A stretch of 64,000 bases of DNA from Lolium rigidum. Its lineage: Eukaryota > Streptophyta > Magnoliopsida > Poales > Poaceae. The stretch is taken from contig NC_061508.1 of assembly GCF_022539505.1 (NCBI RefSeq), forward strand, positions 36,760,256 through 36,824,255, given 5' to 3'. The translations under genes and the position numbers were made by a program. The notes below the pieces were generated by a model. It did no database searches, was not told the DNA's origin, and saw nothing but the letters and a program-made list of their open reading frames with translations. Shown here in pieces: positions 20,991 through 30,901 of the stretch (the first letter of the stretch is position 1; the number at the start of each line of letters is the position of its first letter).

Positions 20991-21087
20991 GTTTCAAACT
21001 AGAGGGAGGGGAAAACTGAGGAAAAACTAAGGGGTTGGGGAAAACTGAGTACAACTAACGAACCAGGGGCACGAAAATAGAAATCCC
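20991..21087 (-). repeat. Right terminal inverted repeat of the Mutator-like element
   Basis: The mirror of 13629-13724, ending AAAATAGAAATCCC at 21087 and followed by the 9-bp target duplication. Confidence 0.92.
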
Positions 21088-21096
21088 ATAGTATTA

Positions 21097-22279
21097 TGGC
21101 AGGGTAAACTAGCGAGGGAAGCACACTTGAAAACTCAGAGTCGTCAAGAGGTCCTCCGCACTAAAGGTTGCGGTGATCAAGGTCCTAGATGCCGCATAAT
21201 ACAATTCAACCTTTTTTAATGTCAAACTACAGTACCAGGTACAGCTTCATAGGCTGCGGCAGGCACACGATCAACTTTTATTCGCGCAATGGTCTTTTAG
21301 CTATGTTAGAGCCAACAAAATATAGAATGGCTGGAGTAGTCCCTAAATTCTATATTACAGAGTAGTCATGACTGGCTGTACATTGTTATGTTAAATCAAC
21401 TGACATCTAATAGTAATATCCAACCGATGGAATAGCTAGTAATAGCATGGCAGACTTTGGATAGACGAGCGAGGGTTACGGGTATTGCTCCGATCGATCA
21501 CGTGGCTGTGAGGAGTGCGCTCTGGAGCGGCAGGCACACGGCACAAACTTTATCCGCGGAGTGGTTCTATCTTTCCGCTACTTTAGAGCCAACAAGATAG
21601 CTTGTTCAACCATCAGCCGTTTCCTAAGCACGAGGTTTACATCACAACAACACAACATTGCATAAAAGAAGCTCCACAGGTCTGGCCTGCCATCCAACAC
21701 TGCTGGTTTGGGCATGGTCGTGCCGTCAACAATGCTGGTAGAGGGAGAGTAGCCCGCAGAGTGGCCATGCCAGTTAGAGTTGTGCATCAAGGTCTTGCCA
21801 GAGCAACGAGCGGCGACAGAAAGATCCCATGACAGTCTAGTAGCATGGTAATATTTCTCGATTCCCCTCAAACCCAGACCTTCAACGTGCACTGCCATAT
21901 ACTTTACATAGTGTTTGAGGTTTCACTGAAATCATAACTTATCAACAAAAATAAGATTGGCCTATGCACTATCTACCCATCACATTAGCTCTCAATGCTC
22001 CCCTCCGATGAGTTTGGTTTCCCTATAAGTTTGAACAACGACTATTCTGTTCTCAAGCTTATAAAGAGCAGCTAGCTAGTGAGAAATGCTATTGTGCATC
22101 AGCACTTAAGTCATCTTATTCCTGTAATGACGGTTACACCCATGGTTGGAATTCTGAAGCGATAAGCAGATACTCCATTGAGTCGTGATAGTACCACATG
22201 GGTGTAACCGTCATTATAGGATAAGACCCATGGGTGTTCCAACCATGGGTGTAACCGTTATTATAGGAACACAATGACT
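21097..22279. repeat. Ancestral repeat unit, copy D
   Basis: Shares with copy A the GCACACTTGAAAACTCAGAGTCG stretch (about 21120), ACCATCAGCCGTTTCCT (about 21609), ATGCCAGTTAGAGTTGTGC (about 21766), the TATTTCTCGATTCCCCTCAAACCC block (about 21851) and GATGAGTTTGGTTTCCC..CTTATAAAGAGCAGCTAGCTAG (about 22008-22079). On the minus strand a 106-codon frame (21898-21578) is open and includes KYYHATRLSW. Near its right end is a small inverted repeat (22121-22155 against 22234-22265). Confidence 0.65.
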
Positions 22280-22284
22280 TAAGA

Positions 22285-22840
22285 TAATATGGATATCCAG
22301 GCCTGGTACACTAGGACATCCATTGATATGATAATTAGGTCTAAGGTTGTACCAGTATTTTATCATAGTCTTATTATTAAAAAATAATAATGTAGCCAGG
22401 TCATGTGGTGGGCCAAATTAGGGTTTTAAGTTGTGTCTATTTGACTTGGGCATGTCCAAGTCGAATTAGGTTAGGCCCAATAAGGGCTGGCCGGCCACCC
22501 CAACCCCTCATATAAGGTGGAGGAACGGCTAGGGTTTAGGTAGTTCAAGTTTAGTCTAAAAGTTAGGTTATACCTAGTTGCGTGTGTTCACGTGTATCAT
22601 CCCTCCGGGGGTACGACGCTGTCGTTAATCTATATTATCCGCTGCGAAGGTTCTTGTGTTCATCAAGGATTGTCTAGCTCATGTTTGAGGCGTATCGTTC
22701 ATCGATCTGTTGCTTGCTGGATTCGTTCCCCCTTCTCCAGGCTGCGTTCATCGCGTTGTTGGGAGGATTTACTACCCGAGGTTCTCGCTGTGAAAGATCG
22801 GGCATCAACCTAGGTGGATCTACTGGGATCCCCCTTATCA
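22285..22840 (+). repeat. 5' LTR of the gag-protease element
   Basis: 556 bp. It begins TAATATGGATATCC, where the 3' LTR begins TGATATGGATATCC, so the terminal TG has mutated. A CATATAAGG TATA-like box lies near 22506 and it ends CCCCCTTATCA. Confidence 0.92.
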
Positions 22841-22841
22841 T

Positions 22842-22851
22842 GTGGTATCAG
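22842..22851 (+). promoter_or_regulatory. Primer-binding site
   Basis: GTGGTATCAG lies two bases after the 5' LTR and contains TGGTATCAG, the match to the 3' end of initiator methionine tRNA used by many plant LTR elements. The match fades after this point. Confidence 0.75.
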
Positions 22852-23009
22852 TTTTCTGGGTTGCTCACGGCGAGGTTTTGTTGATCGATCTCTTCTGATC
22901 GGTTTGCATCGGAGAAGATTGGCTCTAGATCGGAGGAGTTTGGCTCTCGATCGAAGGAGGTTGGTTGGAGAAAGTTTGGCGTTGTTTGGTGCAGTTTGCA
23001 GGTCATCTA

Positions 23010-24793
23010 TGGCTGTTTCGAAGGTCAAAATCGCGAGAAATCGAGGCTGGATTCGGGAAGAAGACGAAATTTCGCGACCCGCCCCGGTCCACAGGCCGGT
23101 TGACCGGGCTCTGGGCCGGCCGGGCCGGTCCAAACCGGCCCATCTGCTGGTGCCAACCGGCCACGTTACTGAGCCGCACGGCCGAACCGCCGGTCGCCCG
23201 GCCGGTCTGATCGGGCCCCAGGCCGGTCGTGCCGGCGCCCAGGCCGGTCCAACCGGGATCTGGACCTTGCGAGCTGCTGCTGCTTCTGTTGTTTCTCCGG
23301 CGAAGTTGACTGTTGCTGCTGATGATGCTACTTCGTTTCCGGGCGATGTTCTGGGCATGAGGTGTACTCTTTCGAAGAAATCTAGTAAGGTTTTCAATGA
23401 CTATGTGGATAGCTTGAAGGGAGAACAGCGTTCGCCGTCCAGTCTTCGTTGGTATCTACACCGTCTTACGACAGTTCAGGAGTATGAAGATTGGGAGAGG
23501 AACATGGAGTTGGGTTTTGCTCGATGTCGCACATACAATAGGAAGTTGAATGGTTCTTATGCATATTATCTTGCTATACGGCGTGTGGACGAGGCATTGG
23601 AACGTTGCTGGCATGATGCGGTGGACAGAGGTGAATTTGCTGAAACTTGGGAAGACTACAAAACTTTTCTTCGTAATGGTTTCGTGTTACCATATGTGGA
23701 GGAGAGTGAGCAGCCGTCCAGAGTTGTACATGCAATAGAGGAAGTGGACAAGTGCATAGTTCCTATTCAGGAGGTTGTTCCACTACCAACAGTCACTGAG
23801 GACGAGGTGATATCTTCAGAGGAGAGGAAATCTGGCTCTGCTACCAAGAGCACTACTGTGACTGTTGAGGAAGATGTACCATTCAGCGGGCTGAATATGC
23901 AACTCAAGAAGGTACAAGATGATGCTTGCAAGACAGTTGACAAGGGTCAGCGATGGAGTTTGTTTCAGACTCAGTGCATTATAAAGGGCAAGGCTTGCAA
24001 GTTGATGATTGATGGTGGTAGCTGTACTAATGGCATTAGCAAGGCGATGGTGGCAGCGTTGGGGTTGTCTACATGGCGTCTTCCTGAACCTAAACATCTT
24101 GAGTGGTTGAATAGCTGTGGTATGCTAAAGATTACTCACAAGGTGCGTGTGCCATTTACAGTTGATGATTATGTTGATGAGATCAATTGCGACGTGTTGC
24201 CATTGGAGGTGTGCGGATTGCTACTTGGGCGTCCTTGGCAGTATGATCGTAATGTGACACATGCTGGGAGAGAAAATACATATTCTTTTATGCATGGTGG
24301 CAAACAGCGGACTTTGAAGCCTATGGCTGATGATCGTATCAAGTCCGATGTGGAGTTAGTGGTGTGTAAGGAGAAGTTGCACAAGCCTAAAGTGCAGCTA
24401 GAGGTCCATGATGTTCCGAGCATCGATGTTGGTGATATTTCAGCCATGCATGTAGATGACAAGCCAGTTCTTGTTGGTGACAAGCCAGATGAAGCTACAC
24501 TTGTTATTGATGTGGATGTTGCAGCATGTGCTACAGTTCCAGTTTGTGTGAATGCCAGTATACAGACTGATGATGTTTGTACTGATGATGCTTCAGTACA
24601 TGTGGCGCAGATGCGCATGGGAGGAGTGGGAGGCGAGCGCGTCAGTGGAGACAGTGGGCAGCAGCACTACCGTGCTAGGAGTACTGCAGTCCAGTTTTCC
24701 GCGACACCGCGGATGCATCGAGGCAAGGATGGATGTGTGAGACATCTATGTGGCCCAAGAATTACACATCTTGTGCAGGGTCATGTGCAGTGA
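23010..24793 (+). CDS. Gag-protease polyprotein of the non-autonomous LTR element
   Basis: The frame is open from inside the LTR. The ATG at 23010 (MAVSKVKIARNRGW) after the primer-binding site is the likely start, giving about 594 residues. A proline- and arginine-rich stretch (about residues 25-75) precedes a gag-like helical region (YVDSLKGEQRSPSSLRWYLH, then ERCWHDAVDRGEFAETWEDY). An aspartic-protease domain follows with LMIDGGSCTNGISK (about 24002-24043), where Ty3 proteases have D-S/G-G, and LLLGRPWQYDR (about 24220-24250), the usual second conserved block. The C terminus is Asp/Val-rich and unlike pol. The frame is intact in this copy. The products would form particles and process Gag. 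Confidence 0.8.
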
Positions 24794-25012
24794 TACAAGG
24801 GTCCATCAAAACCTCGCAAGAAGAAGGAATTGCGCCGAAGTCCAAGCTCATGTGGAGAAGAAAGGAGGCGCCAAGTGCTGTATCAAGTCGAGAAGGCTGC
24901 GAGAGAGGATGTGGTGTGGAAGGCAAGCAAGACTTGAGGACGGCGAGGACGTGTCATGTTCATATCACATCACCTTTTTCCAGAAGACCCTCACGCGTTG
25001 GGGACAACGCTT

Positions 25013-25030
25013 CTTGAAGAAGGGGAGAGA
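25013..25030 (+). promoter_or_regulatory. Polypurine tract
   Basis: GAAGAAGGGGAGAGA immediately precedes the 3' LTR and is the expected primer site for plus-strand DNA synthesis. Confidence 0.75.
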
Positions 25031-25585
25031 TGATATGGATATCCATGCCTGGTACACTAGGACAGCCATTGATATGATAATTAGGTCTAAGGCTGTACCA
25101 GTATTTTATCATAGTCTTGTTATTAGAAAATAATAATGTAGCCAGGTCATGTGGTGGGCCAAATTAGGGTTTTAAGTTGTGTCTATTTGACTTGGGCCTG
25201 TCCAAGTCGAATTAAGTTAGGCCCAATAAGGGCTGGCCGGCCACCCCAACCCCTCATATAAGGTGGAGGGACGGCTAGGGTTTGGGTAGTTCAAGTTTAG
25301 TCTAAAAGTTAGGTTATACCTAGTTGCGTGTGTTCACGTGTATCATCCCTCCGGGGGTACGGCGCTGCCGTTAATCTATATTATCCGCTGTGAAGGTTCT
25401 TGTGTTCATCAAAGATTGTCTAGCTCAGGTTTGAGGCGTATCGTTCATCGATCCGTTGCTTGCTGGATTCGTTCCCCCTTCTCCAGGCTGTGTTCATCGC
25501 GTTGTTGGGAGGATTTACTACCCCAGGTTATCGCTGTGAAAGATCGGGCATCAACCTAGGTGGATCTACTGGGATCCCCTTATCA
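25031..25585 (+). repeat. 3' LTR of the gag-protease element
   Basis: 555 bp, TG at the start and CA at the end. It is the partner of 22285-22840 and is followed by TAAGA. Confidence 0.92.
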
Positions 25586-25590
25586 TAAGA

Positions 25591-25995
25591 GCTGATGCAA
25601 GCAGGGGCGGCAGTACATGTTGAGTATGTGGTCTCATCTTTCAGGGTGAAAATTCAAGTTCTAGCCTTAATTGGTTGTGTCTGAAAATAGCCTTATTGAA
25701 GACATTGTTTTGAGATGTTAGACTTGCGCCTTAATTGGTTGTGCCTGGGAATATCCTTGTTGAAGACATTGTTTTGTGAGCGCGGACTTCTGGTTGTGTC
25801 TAGGTGGTGGTTGTGTTGTAGCTACAAGGTTTAGATCACCGTAGCGAGATCTTTTGTTTTTTTCCTTTTTCTTCTTGTTTTTAGGACATTTAGTTGTTGC
25901 ATCCGTAATGTTTTTAAGACATTTAATTAGTTGTTGCAGAGGCTGGGGGTATCTTTACGATATTATTATATTTTCTTTATCGAAAAATATTTTGA
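25591..25995 (+). repeat. LINE 3' UTR-like fragment
   Basis: T- and TTG-rich non-coding sequence with two similar phrases (GCCTTAATTGGTTGTGTCTG and GCCTTAATTGGTTGTGCCTG, near 25661 and 25731), ending GAGGCTGGGGGTATC..TTTCTTTATCGAAAAA near 25940-25988. This ending is typical of grass LINE 3' ends. No coding part is left. Confidence 0.5.
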
Positions 25996-26139
25996 CAACA
26001 ACAATGCAAATGTAGAAGTACCAGAGATGGCATGGCACATGCTTGTGCTAAAATAGAGATGGCATCCTCCTGATACATAGGAGGGGGGATTCGAGAGTGA
26101 AACTAGAATTCGGAGTAGATGAAAACAATCTCATATGCT
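25996..26139. other. Short unassigned stretch
   Basis: No gene seen. AGAATTCGGA (about 26105) reappears as AGAAATTCGGA just right of the next element (about 27010) and may be a displaced duplication. Confidence 0.3.
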
Positions 26140-27011
26140 GTGTTTGGATGCATAGAATTTGAGTGAGGAATTGAATTGGACTAAAATTATAAATCCAAGA
26201 TGGAAATGAATTGGCCTCTAATTCAATTCTGTTGTTTGGATGTGTTCGGAAATTGTTGTTGGAACCAAAATTTGTAACCAATTCTAAATCTTGTTTGGAT
26301 GAACAAACTTGGAAATGAATTGGCCGGCCCCCTCCCTGCTACCGGCAAGTCTGGACCGGCGCCACCGCTTCTCTCCTTCCCACCGCCGGCAAGTATGCCT
26401 CCGCCGCTGTTGCTACTCAGCCTCTCGTCGCCGGCAAGCCCGGACCGGCGCCGCTGCTGCTCACTCTCCTGCCGCCTCCGCCGCCGCTGCTGCTCACTCT
26501 CCCCCCCTCCCGCCTCCGTCGCCGCTTCTCACTCTCCCACCGCGTCCACCGCCGTTGCTAACCCTCCCGCCGCCGCTGCTCATCCTCCCGTCGCCGCCAG
26601 CCCATGATTTAGGGTTTGGTCGGGCAAGTAGAGGGGCGGCCAGGGGGAATAGGGGCAGCCATGGTCGGGGAGGGAGAGGTCGGGAGGTCGAGGAAGCCAT
26701 GGTCGGGGAGGGGGAGGTCGGGGAGGGAGAGGTCGGGGAAGGAGGGGTCGGGGAGGGAGAGGTCGGGAGGTCGGGGAAGGAGGGCTCGCTCGACCTCCAG
26801 CGAACAGGTACGCGGGGTGGGGGCGTGTTTCCACGGGATTCCGAGGTTCCGACCTCTGAATCGTGGAAGGGAAGTTTGTACGCGGGTGAACTAGGCTCGG
26901 AATTTGGTTCAGTTTCCACGGATCAATTCCATGCGCAAACTAAACGGCAGAATTTACGGAATCGACCCAAATTCCAATTCCATGCCCAGTTTCTACGCAT
27001 CCAAACACAGA
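26140..27011. mobile_element. TIR element with TGTGTTTGGATGC termini
   Basis: The left end GCTGTGTTTGGATGCATAGAA is mirrored by the right end TTCTACGCATCCAAACACAG. Smaller copies of TTGTTTGGATG occur inside the left arm (about 26232 and 26292). The arms are AT-rich and rich in GAATTGG; the 650-bp core is GC-rich with frames but no recognised protein. The size and TIR style suggest a Harbinger- or hAT-type non-autonomous element. The target duplication was not resolved. Confidence 0.6.
26617..26792 (+). repeat. GGTCGGGGAGGGAGA minisatellite
   Basis: GGTCGGGGAGG and GGTCGGGAGG variants repeat at 12-18 base spacing about nine times. The plus-strand frame reads as GE-rich VGEGEVG repeats, a likely by-product of the repeat rather than a protein domain. 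It lies in the GC-rich core of the TIR element. Confidence 0.8.
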
Positions 27012-27154
27012 GAAATTCGGAGATACGAAGGGGATTCAGGGAAATAGAGTCCAGGCGTCAGTTCGGTTAAATTGTAGCTCGTTCCCTTTTGTAGTCACCC
27101 TCCTCGCTGACCTCGGCCTTGAAGTCAGCCCACGCCCCCACGGCCATCCTGGGG

Positions 27155-27410
27155 GATACAGTCCGTGACAACTAGTGACACCCCGACGGCTCGTCCAATG
27201 AACTTTTTCGTGACGGCGACGTGGCCAAGGGATGTCTACCGTACTATTTGCATCATAGAGGTGGTAGTCGAGCTTGAACAGGGTCATGAGCATCACGATT
27301 ACAATTGGAGGAGCCTTCAAAACTTGTTGATCGCCACCTCTGTGATTTATCTCATTATCATTTATAATGACAAACCCGAGACTGTCACACAACATCTTGC
27401 CAGGTACCTT
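27155..27410. repeat. Ancestral repeat unit, copy E (left part)
   Basis: GGCTCGTCCAATGAAC..CGACGTGGCCAAGGGATGTC (about 27188-27235) and ATTATCATTTATAATGACAAACCCGAGACTG (about 27352-27382) align with copy C at 9637-9690 and 9799-9830. In the minus-strand frame the peptide KMLCDSLGFVIINDNEIN parallels copy C. Confidence 0.6.
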
Positions 27411-27519
27411 TGCTTGGTTCAGCAGGCTGCGGCGGTCGCTCGCAGGGACCAACACCAACATCTGCAGAAACGCTTCGCCGTCCAAACAGCCTGGCTTCAA
27501 GGGACCGAGCTTTTTTCGA

Positions 27520-30045
27520 AATGGGGAGCTTAATTCTGGCTTCTGTATCATGATGATGCACACGGTTCATTATTTAAAAACTATAATATTTAGTTTTATA
27601 ACTCACACAGCTCAATCATCGCCTACAGTTGATACAAAAATCAACCAGCGGAACAAATAAAAAATAGTAACACTACACATCACAGTAACCTCCTAGTATG
27701 ACGCTAGCCAGCCTGACGCAAGCTATTCTAAGCGACCGTATGGAGCCGTGTGCATCCAAAAACCATGGCATTCCGCTGTCCCTCCGGCGAAAGGAGGGCC
27801 CATAGCTGAACCCAGTGTGCCATCATATAGATAACCTGCAAGTAATGAAAATACTGTTTTTGTTAAAGATAATATCATTTCTTGCCCTCCAAATAGACTA
27901 ACATAAAGCAAAAACCCCAATTCGGATGAAATCTTTAGATTGTCTATCTACTCCATTTAACCAATTACCAAATATATTTATAATATTGGTTGGAGGTGGA
28001 AGATCAAAAGTGAAATTAACCGTGCGCCAAAAAAGTTTAGCTAAGGGACACTCAATGAACAGATGTTCGACGGTTTCCTGTTCACCACAAAAAACACACT
28101 TCATACACCCATTCCAATTACGTTTAGCTAAATTATCTTTAGTTAATAGAACCTTGTTGCTGAGGAAACACATGAAAATACTTATTTTTAAAGGGACTTT
28201 AACTTTCCATAAATATTTTCTCGGGTATGGGGTGTGATCACTCATAAGATCCGCATAGCTAGATTTTACCGTAAACCGACCATTGGTTGTCAAGCTCCAA
28301 ACAAAGAGATCATGCTCATCATTTAGACGTATCCTCATTAATTTTTGGCATAACTGTAACCATAAAGTCCATTTGTTTCCCAACAGCGTCCGCCTAAAAC
28401 TAATATTCAGCGGGGTTTGAGCTAACACATGTTACATTTTTGTGACGCACAATATTATAACGACGAGTATTGATTCCCTAGAGGGGTTTTCCCTAACCAA
28501 ATATCTTCCCAGAAACGAGTGTTCATTCCATTTCCAATTTGAAAGAAACCTCTATTAAAAAACTACTCCTTCACTCGCATTAAACCCTTCCAGAAGGAAG
28601 AATCTGTGGCCGATAAGGTCTCCTGTCTTAAGTATTTATTGTGTAACAGTTCCTGCCACACCCCGTCTTCATTAAGCAACTTAAAGAGCCATTTACTCAA
28701 TAAGCATTTGTTTTTTTAGTTCAAGTACCTCAATACCTAAGCCACCATGATCTTTAGGCCGACAGACAATATTCCATTTTGTAAGCCTATATTTTTTCTT
28801 ATTTTTATCAGACTGCCAGAAAAACATAGATCTATAGAAATCCAATCGTTTCCTTACCCCAACAGGTATCTCTAGAAAGAATAACATGAACATATGTAAA
28901 CTAGTTAAAACTAAATTAATAAGAACGAGTCTATCTCCATAAGATAATAATTTTCCTTTCCAGCATCCCAGTTTGCTTTCAAACCGTGTCCCAACTGGAT
29001 ATTAGTCAGAATTTCTTATTTTTCTGTAGTGGATAGGAATACCTAAGTATCTAAAGGGAAGAGATCCAACATCACATCCAAAGATCTGCTTATACTGATC
29101 ATCTTCATCCTTTCCGTTACCAAAACAGAAAAGCTCACTTTTATGGAAATTAATTTTAAGTCCCGAAAGTTCTTCGAAGATGCATAAGATTAACTTCATA
29201 TTTACGGCTTTGAGGAGGTCATGTTCCAAAAAAAGGATCGTATCATCGGCATATTGTAGTATAGAGATGCCACCCTCAACAAGATGAATAAGCCCTCCAA
29301 CCTGACCATCATTTTTTGCTCATTCAATTAAGATGGCAAGCATATCTACTACAATATTGAACAACATTGGGGACAAAGGCCCCTTGCACAAATTGCTGAA
29401 TTAGGCTACACCATTCTGTGGCAAAACTTTTCATTCTCAAGGTTTGTTGTAAAAAGGGTCACTTAACTTTATCATATGTTTTTCGAAATCAATCTTAAAC
29501 AACACCCCATCTAATTTCTTACTGTGAAGCTCATGAATCGTTTCATGGAGAATGACTACCCCTTCTAAAATATTTCGACCCGACATAAAAGCAGTTTGTG
29601 TCAGTCTAATAACCTTTGGGGCAATCCCCGTTATTCTATTTGTTCCTACCTTAGTAAAATAATTGAAACACACATTTAATAAAGAAATGGGTCTATATTG
29701 TTGTATCTGTACCGCATCCTCTTTCTTGGGTAACAAAGTGATGACACCAAAATTGAGTTTGTAAAGAGACAAATCCCTTGTACTCAACTCATTAAAAAGT
29801 ATCATTAAGTCAAACTTTATTACTTCCCAAACTTTTGATAAAACTCCACCGGAAAGCCATCAGGGCTGGGTGCTTTATTATGTTCCATCTGTAAGATTGT
29901 CTCAAAAACCTCCTCTTTAGTAAAAAGAGTTGTTAAAATCCCATTTTCATTCGATGAAATCTACGGAATATCATGCACCACTCCTTCTACTAAAGAAATA
30001 TTGGTCGGCTCCGGTGGCCTAAATAACTTTTTATAAATTTCGGTG
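27520..30045 (-). pseudogene. 5'-truncated LINE with reverse transcriptase and zf-RVT remnants
   Basis: Minus-strand fragments in order: an RT N-terminal motif (EVFETILQMEHNKAPSPDGF, about 29915-29855); LNFGVITLLPKKEDA and QYRPISLLNVCFNYFTKV (about 29765-29655) and RLTQTAFMSGRNILEG (about 29610-29565); LSGLKINFHKSELFCFG and LPFRYLGIPIH (about 29175-29035); KWNIVCRPKDHGGLGI (about 28780-28730); and the zinc-binding RVT region with YLWKVKVPLKISIFMCF and CVFCGEQETVEHLFIECPLA (about 28215-28030). The YADD region falls in a broken stretch near 29240. Stops and frameshifts throughout make it inactive. The 5' part with the endonuclease is missing, as in typical truncated LINE insertions. Confidence 0.88.
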
Positions 30046-30397
30046 ATATACACCTAAGGTTGTCCTCTCCGACAATTGTTTCTTCTTGTTGTTCCAAGAG
30101 AACAAGCTGGCGAACCATCACACACTTCCCCGACTCACGGCTGATCGAAAGCCTATCAAGGCAATGAAGTAGGGAAGATATATGGGTTGCAAGCACCACT
30201 GGCGTAGCGTTGCCCGCCACACTTCTTTGCACGACTCATGGCATTGCACTTAGGATGATGCTGCTCGAAACCCGTCAAGGCGTTGCAAGGCAGACAAGGA
30301 ACGCCAACAAGAGCGGCGTTGGCCCTAGGAGTTGCGCATCAGGGTCATCCTAAAACATATAGCCATGGAAGATCGATTCCAAGACGATTCGGTGGCA
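30046..30397. repeat. Ancestral repeat unit, copy E (middle part)
   Basis: CTTAGGATGATGCTGC (about 30249) is the unoccupied counterpart of the first GAGCATC-element insertion in copy B. AGGAGTTGCGCATCAGGGTCATCCTAAAACATATA (about 30329) aligns with copy C near 9938. The copy is cut at GGTGGCATGA by the second GAGCATC element and resumes at 32039. Confidence 0.65.
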
Positions 30398-30802
30398 TGA
30401 GAGCATCTTCTCAAAAGGATTTGGAGCGCGCCGAATCAAAAAACCGTTCCAGCCGCGTCCCCCAAAGCCTATTTTTGTCCGGTGCGCCCCCATACGGTGT
30501 CCGGCGCCCCGAGCCCGTCCCCGTCCCACAGGGGACGCACCGGGCACGCCGGACACAACGAAAAGCGAGGCGAACCGACGCGGGCCCGACGCGTCAGCGG
30601 CACAGTTAATTTTAACCTAACCGTCGCCTACCTCGCGACGGAAGTTATTCGCGCGCAGTGACACACGGCGGCATCTTTGCCTTAATGGCGACGGAGGGGC
30701 AGGCGAGACGTCTCGTCGGTGCTGCGCACGCCACCGCCCGTTCCCGCGATTTCTTCCCGCCTCTTCTCACCCGTTCTCGCGCTTTCTTCCCGACGCCGGC
30801 GT

Positions 30803-30811
30803 CTATAAAAG
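30803..30811 (+). promoter_or_regulatory. TATA box of the element-borne gene
   Basis: CTATAAAAG lies about 95 bases before the ATG at 30902, at the same relative place as in the related element. Confidence 0.6.
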
Positions 30812-30901
30812 GTCTCCCTGCTCAATGGTAGCCAACACACCCCGCCGGCAACAAACATAGCCCTCGTCGCTCCACCGCCATCTCCTCCACCACCAGTGGC
30901 A

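Larger units (their letters stand above)
13629..21087 (-). mobile_element. Mutator-like element with long TIRs and 9-bp TSD
   Basis: A 7,459-bp element. The ends start GGGATTTCTATTTTCGTGCC in both orientations and the perfect 9-bp duplication ATAGTATTA lies at 13620-13628 and 21088-21096. TIRs of about 96 bp, long inverted repeats and a 9-bp TSD define the Mutator superfamily. It carries a decayed minus-strand transposase near its right end, an intact small spliced plus-strand gene, a second small minus-strand gene remnant and several tandem arrays. It separates ancestral copies C and D. Confidence 0.92.
22285..25585 (+). mobile_element. Non-autonomous LTR retrotransposon encoding only gag-protease
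   Basis: A 3,301-bp element flanked by TAAGA at 22280-22284 and 25586-25590. The 5' LTR is 22285-22840 and the 3' LTR is 25031-25585, both ending CTTATCA. A TGGTATCA primer-binding site (initiator Met tRNA type) follows the 5' LTR, and a purine-rich tract (GAAGAAGGGGAGAGA) precedes the 3' LTR. No reverse transcriptase, RNase H or integrase is present, so it would need help in trans. By hand count about 19 substitutions separate the LTRs over about 555 bp, roughly 3.4 percent, which suggests insertion on the order of a million years ago at usual grass rates. Confidence 0.93.

Noticed and set aside
24169..24618. Minus-strand ORF of 149 codons over the gag-protease gene
   Set aside because: Shadow; the plus-strand protease motif is clear.
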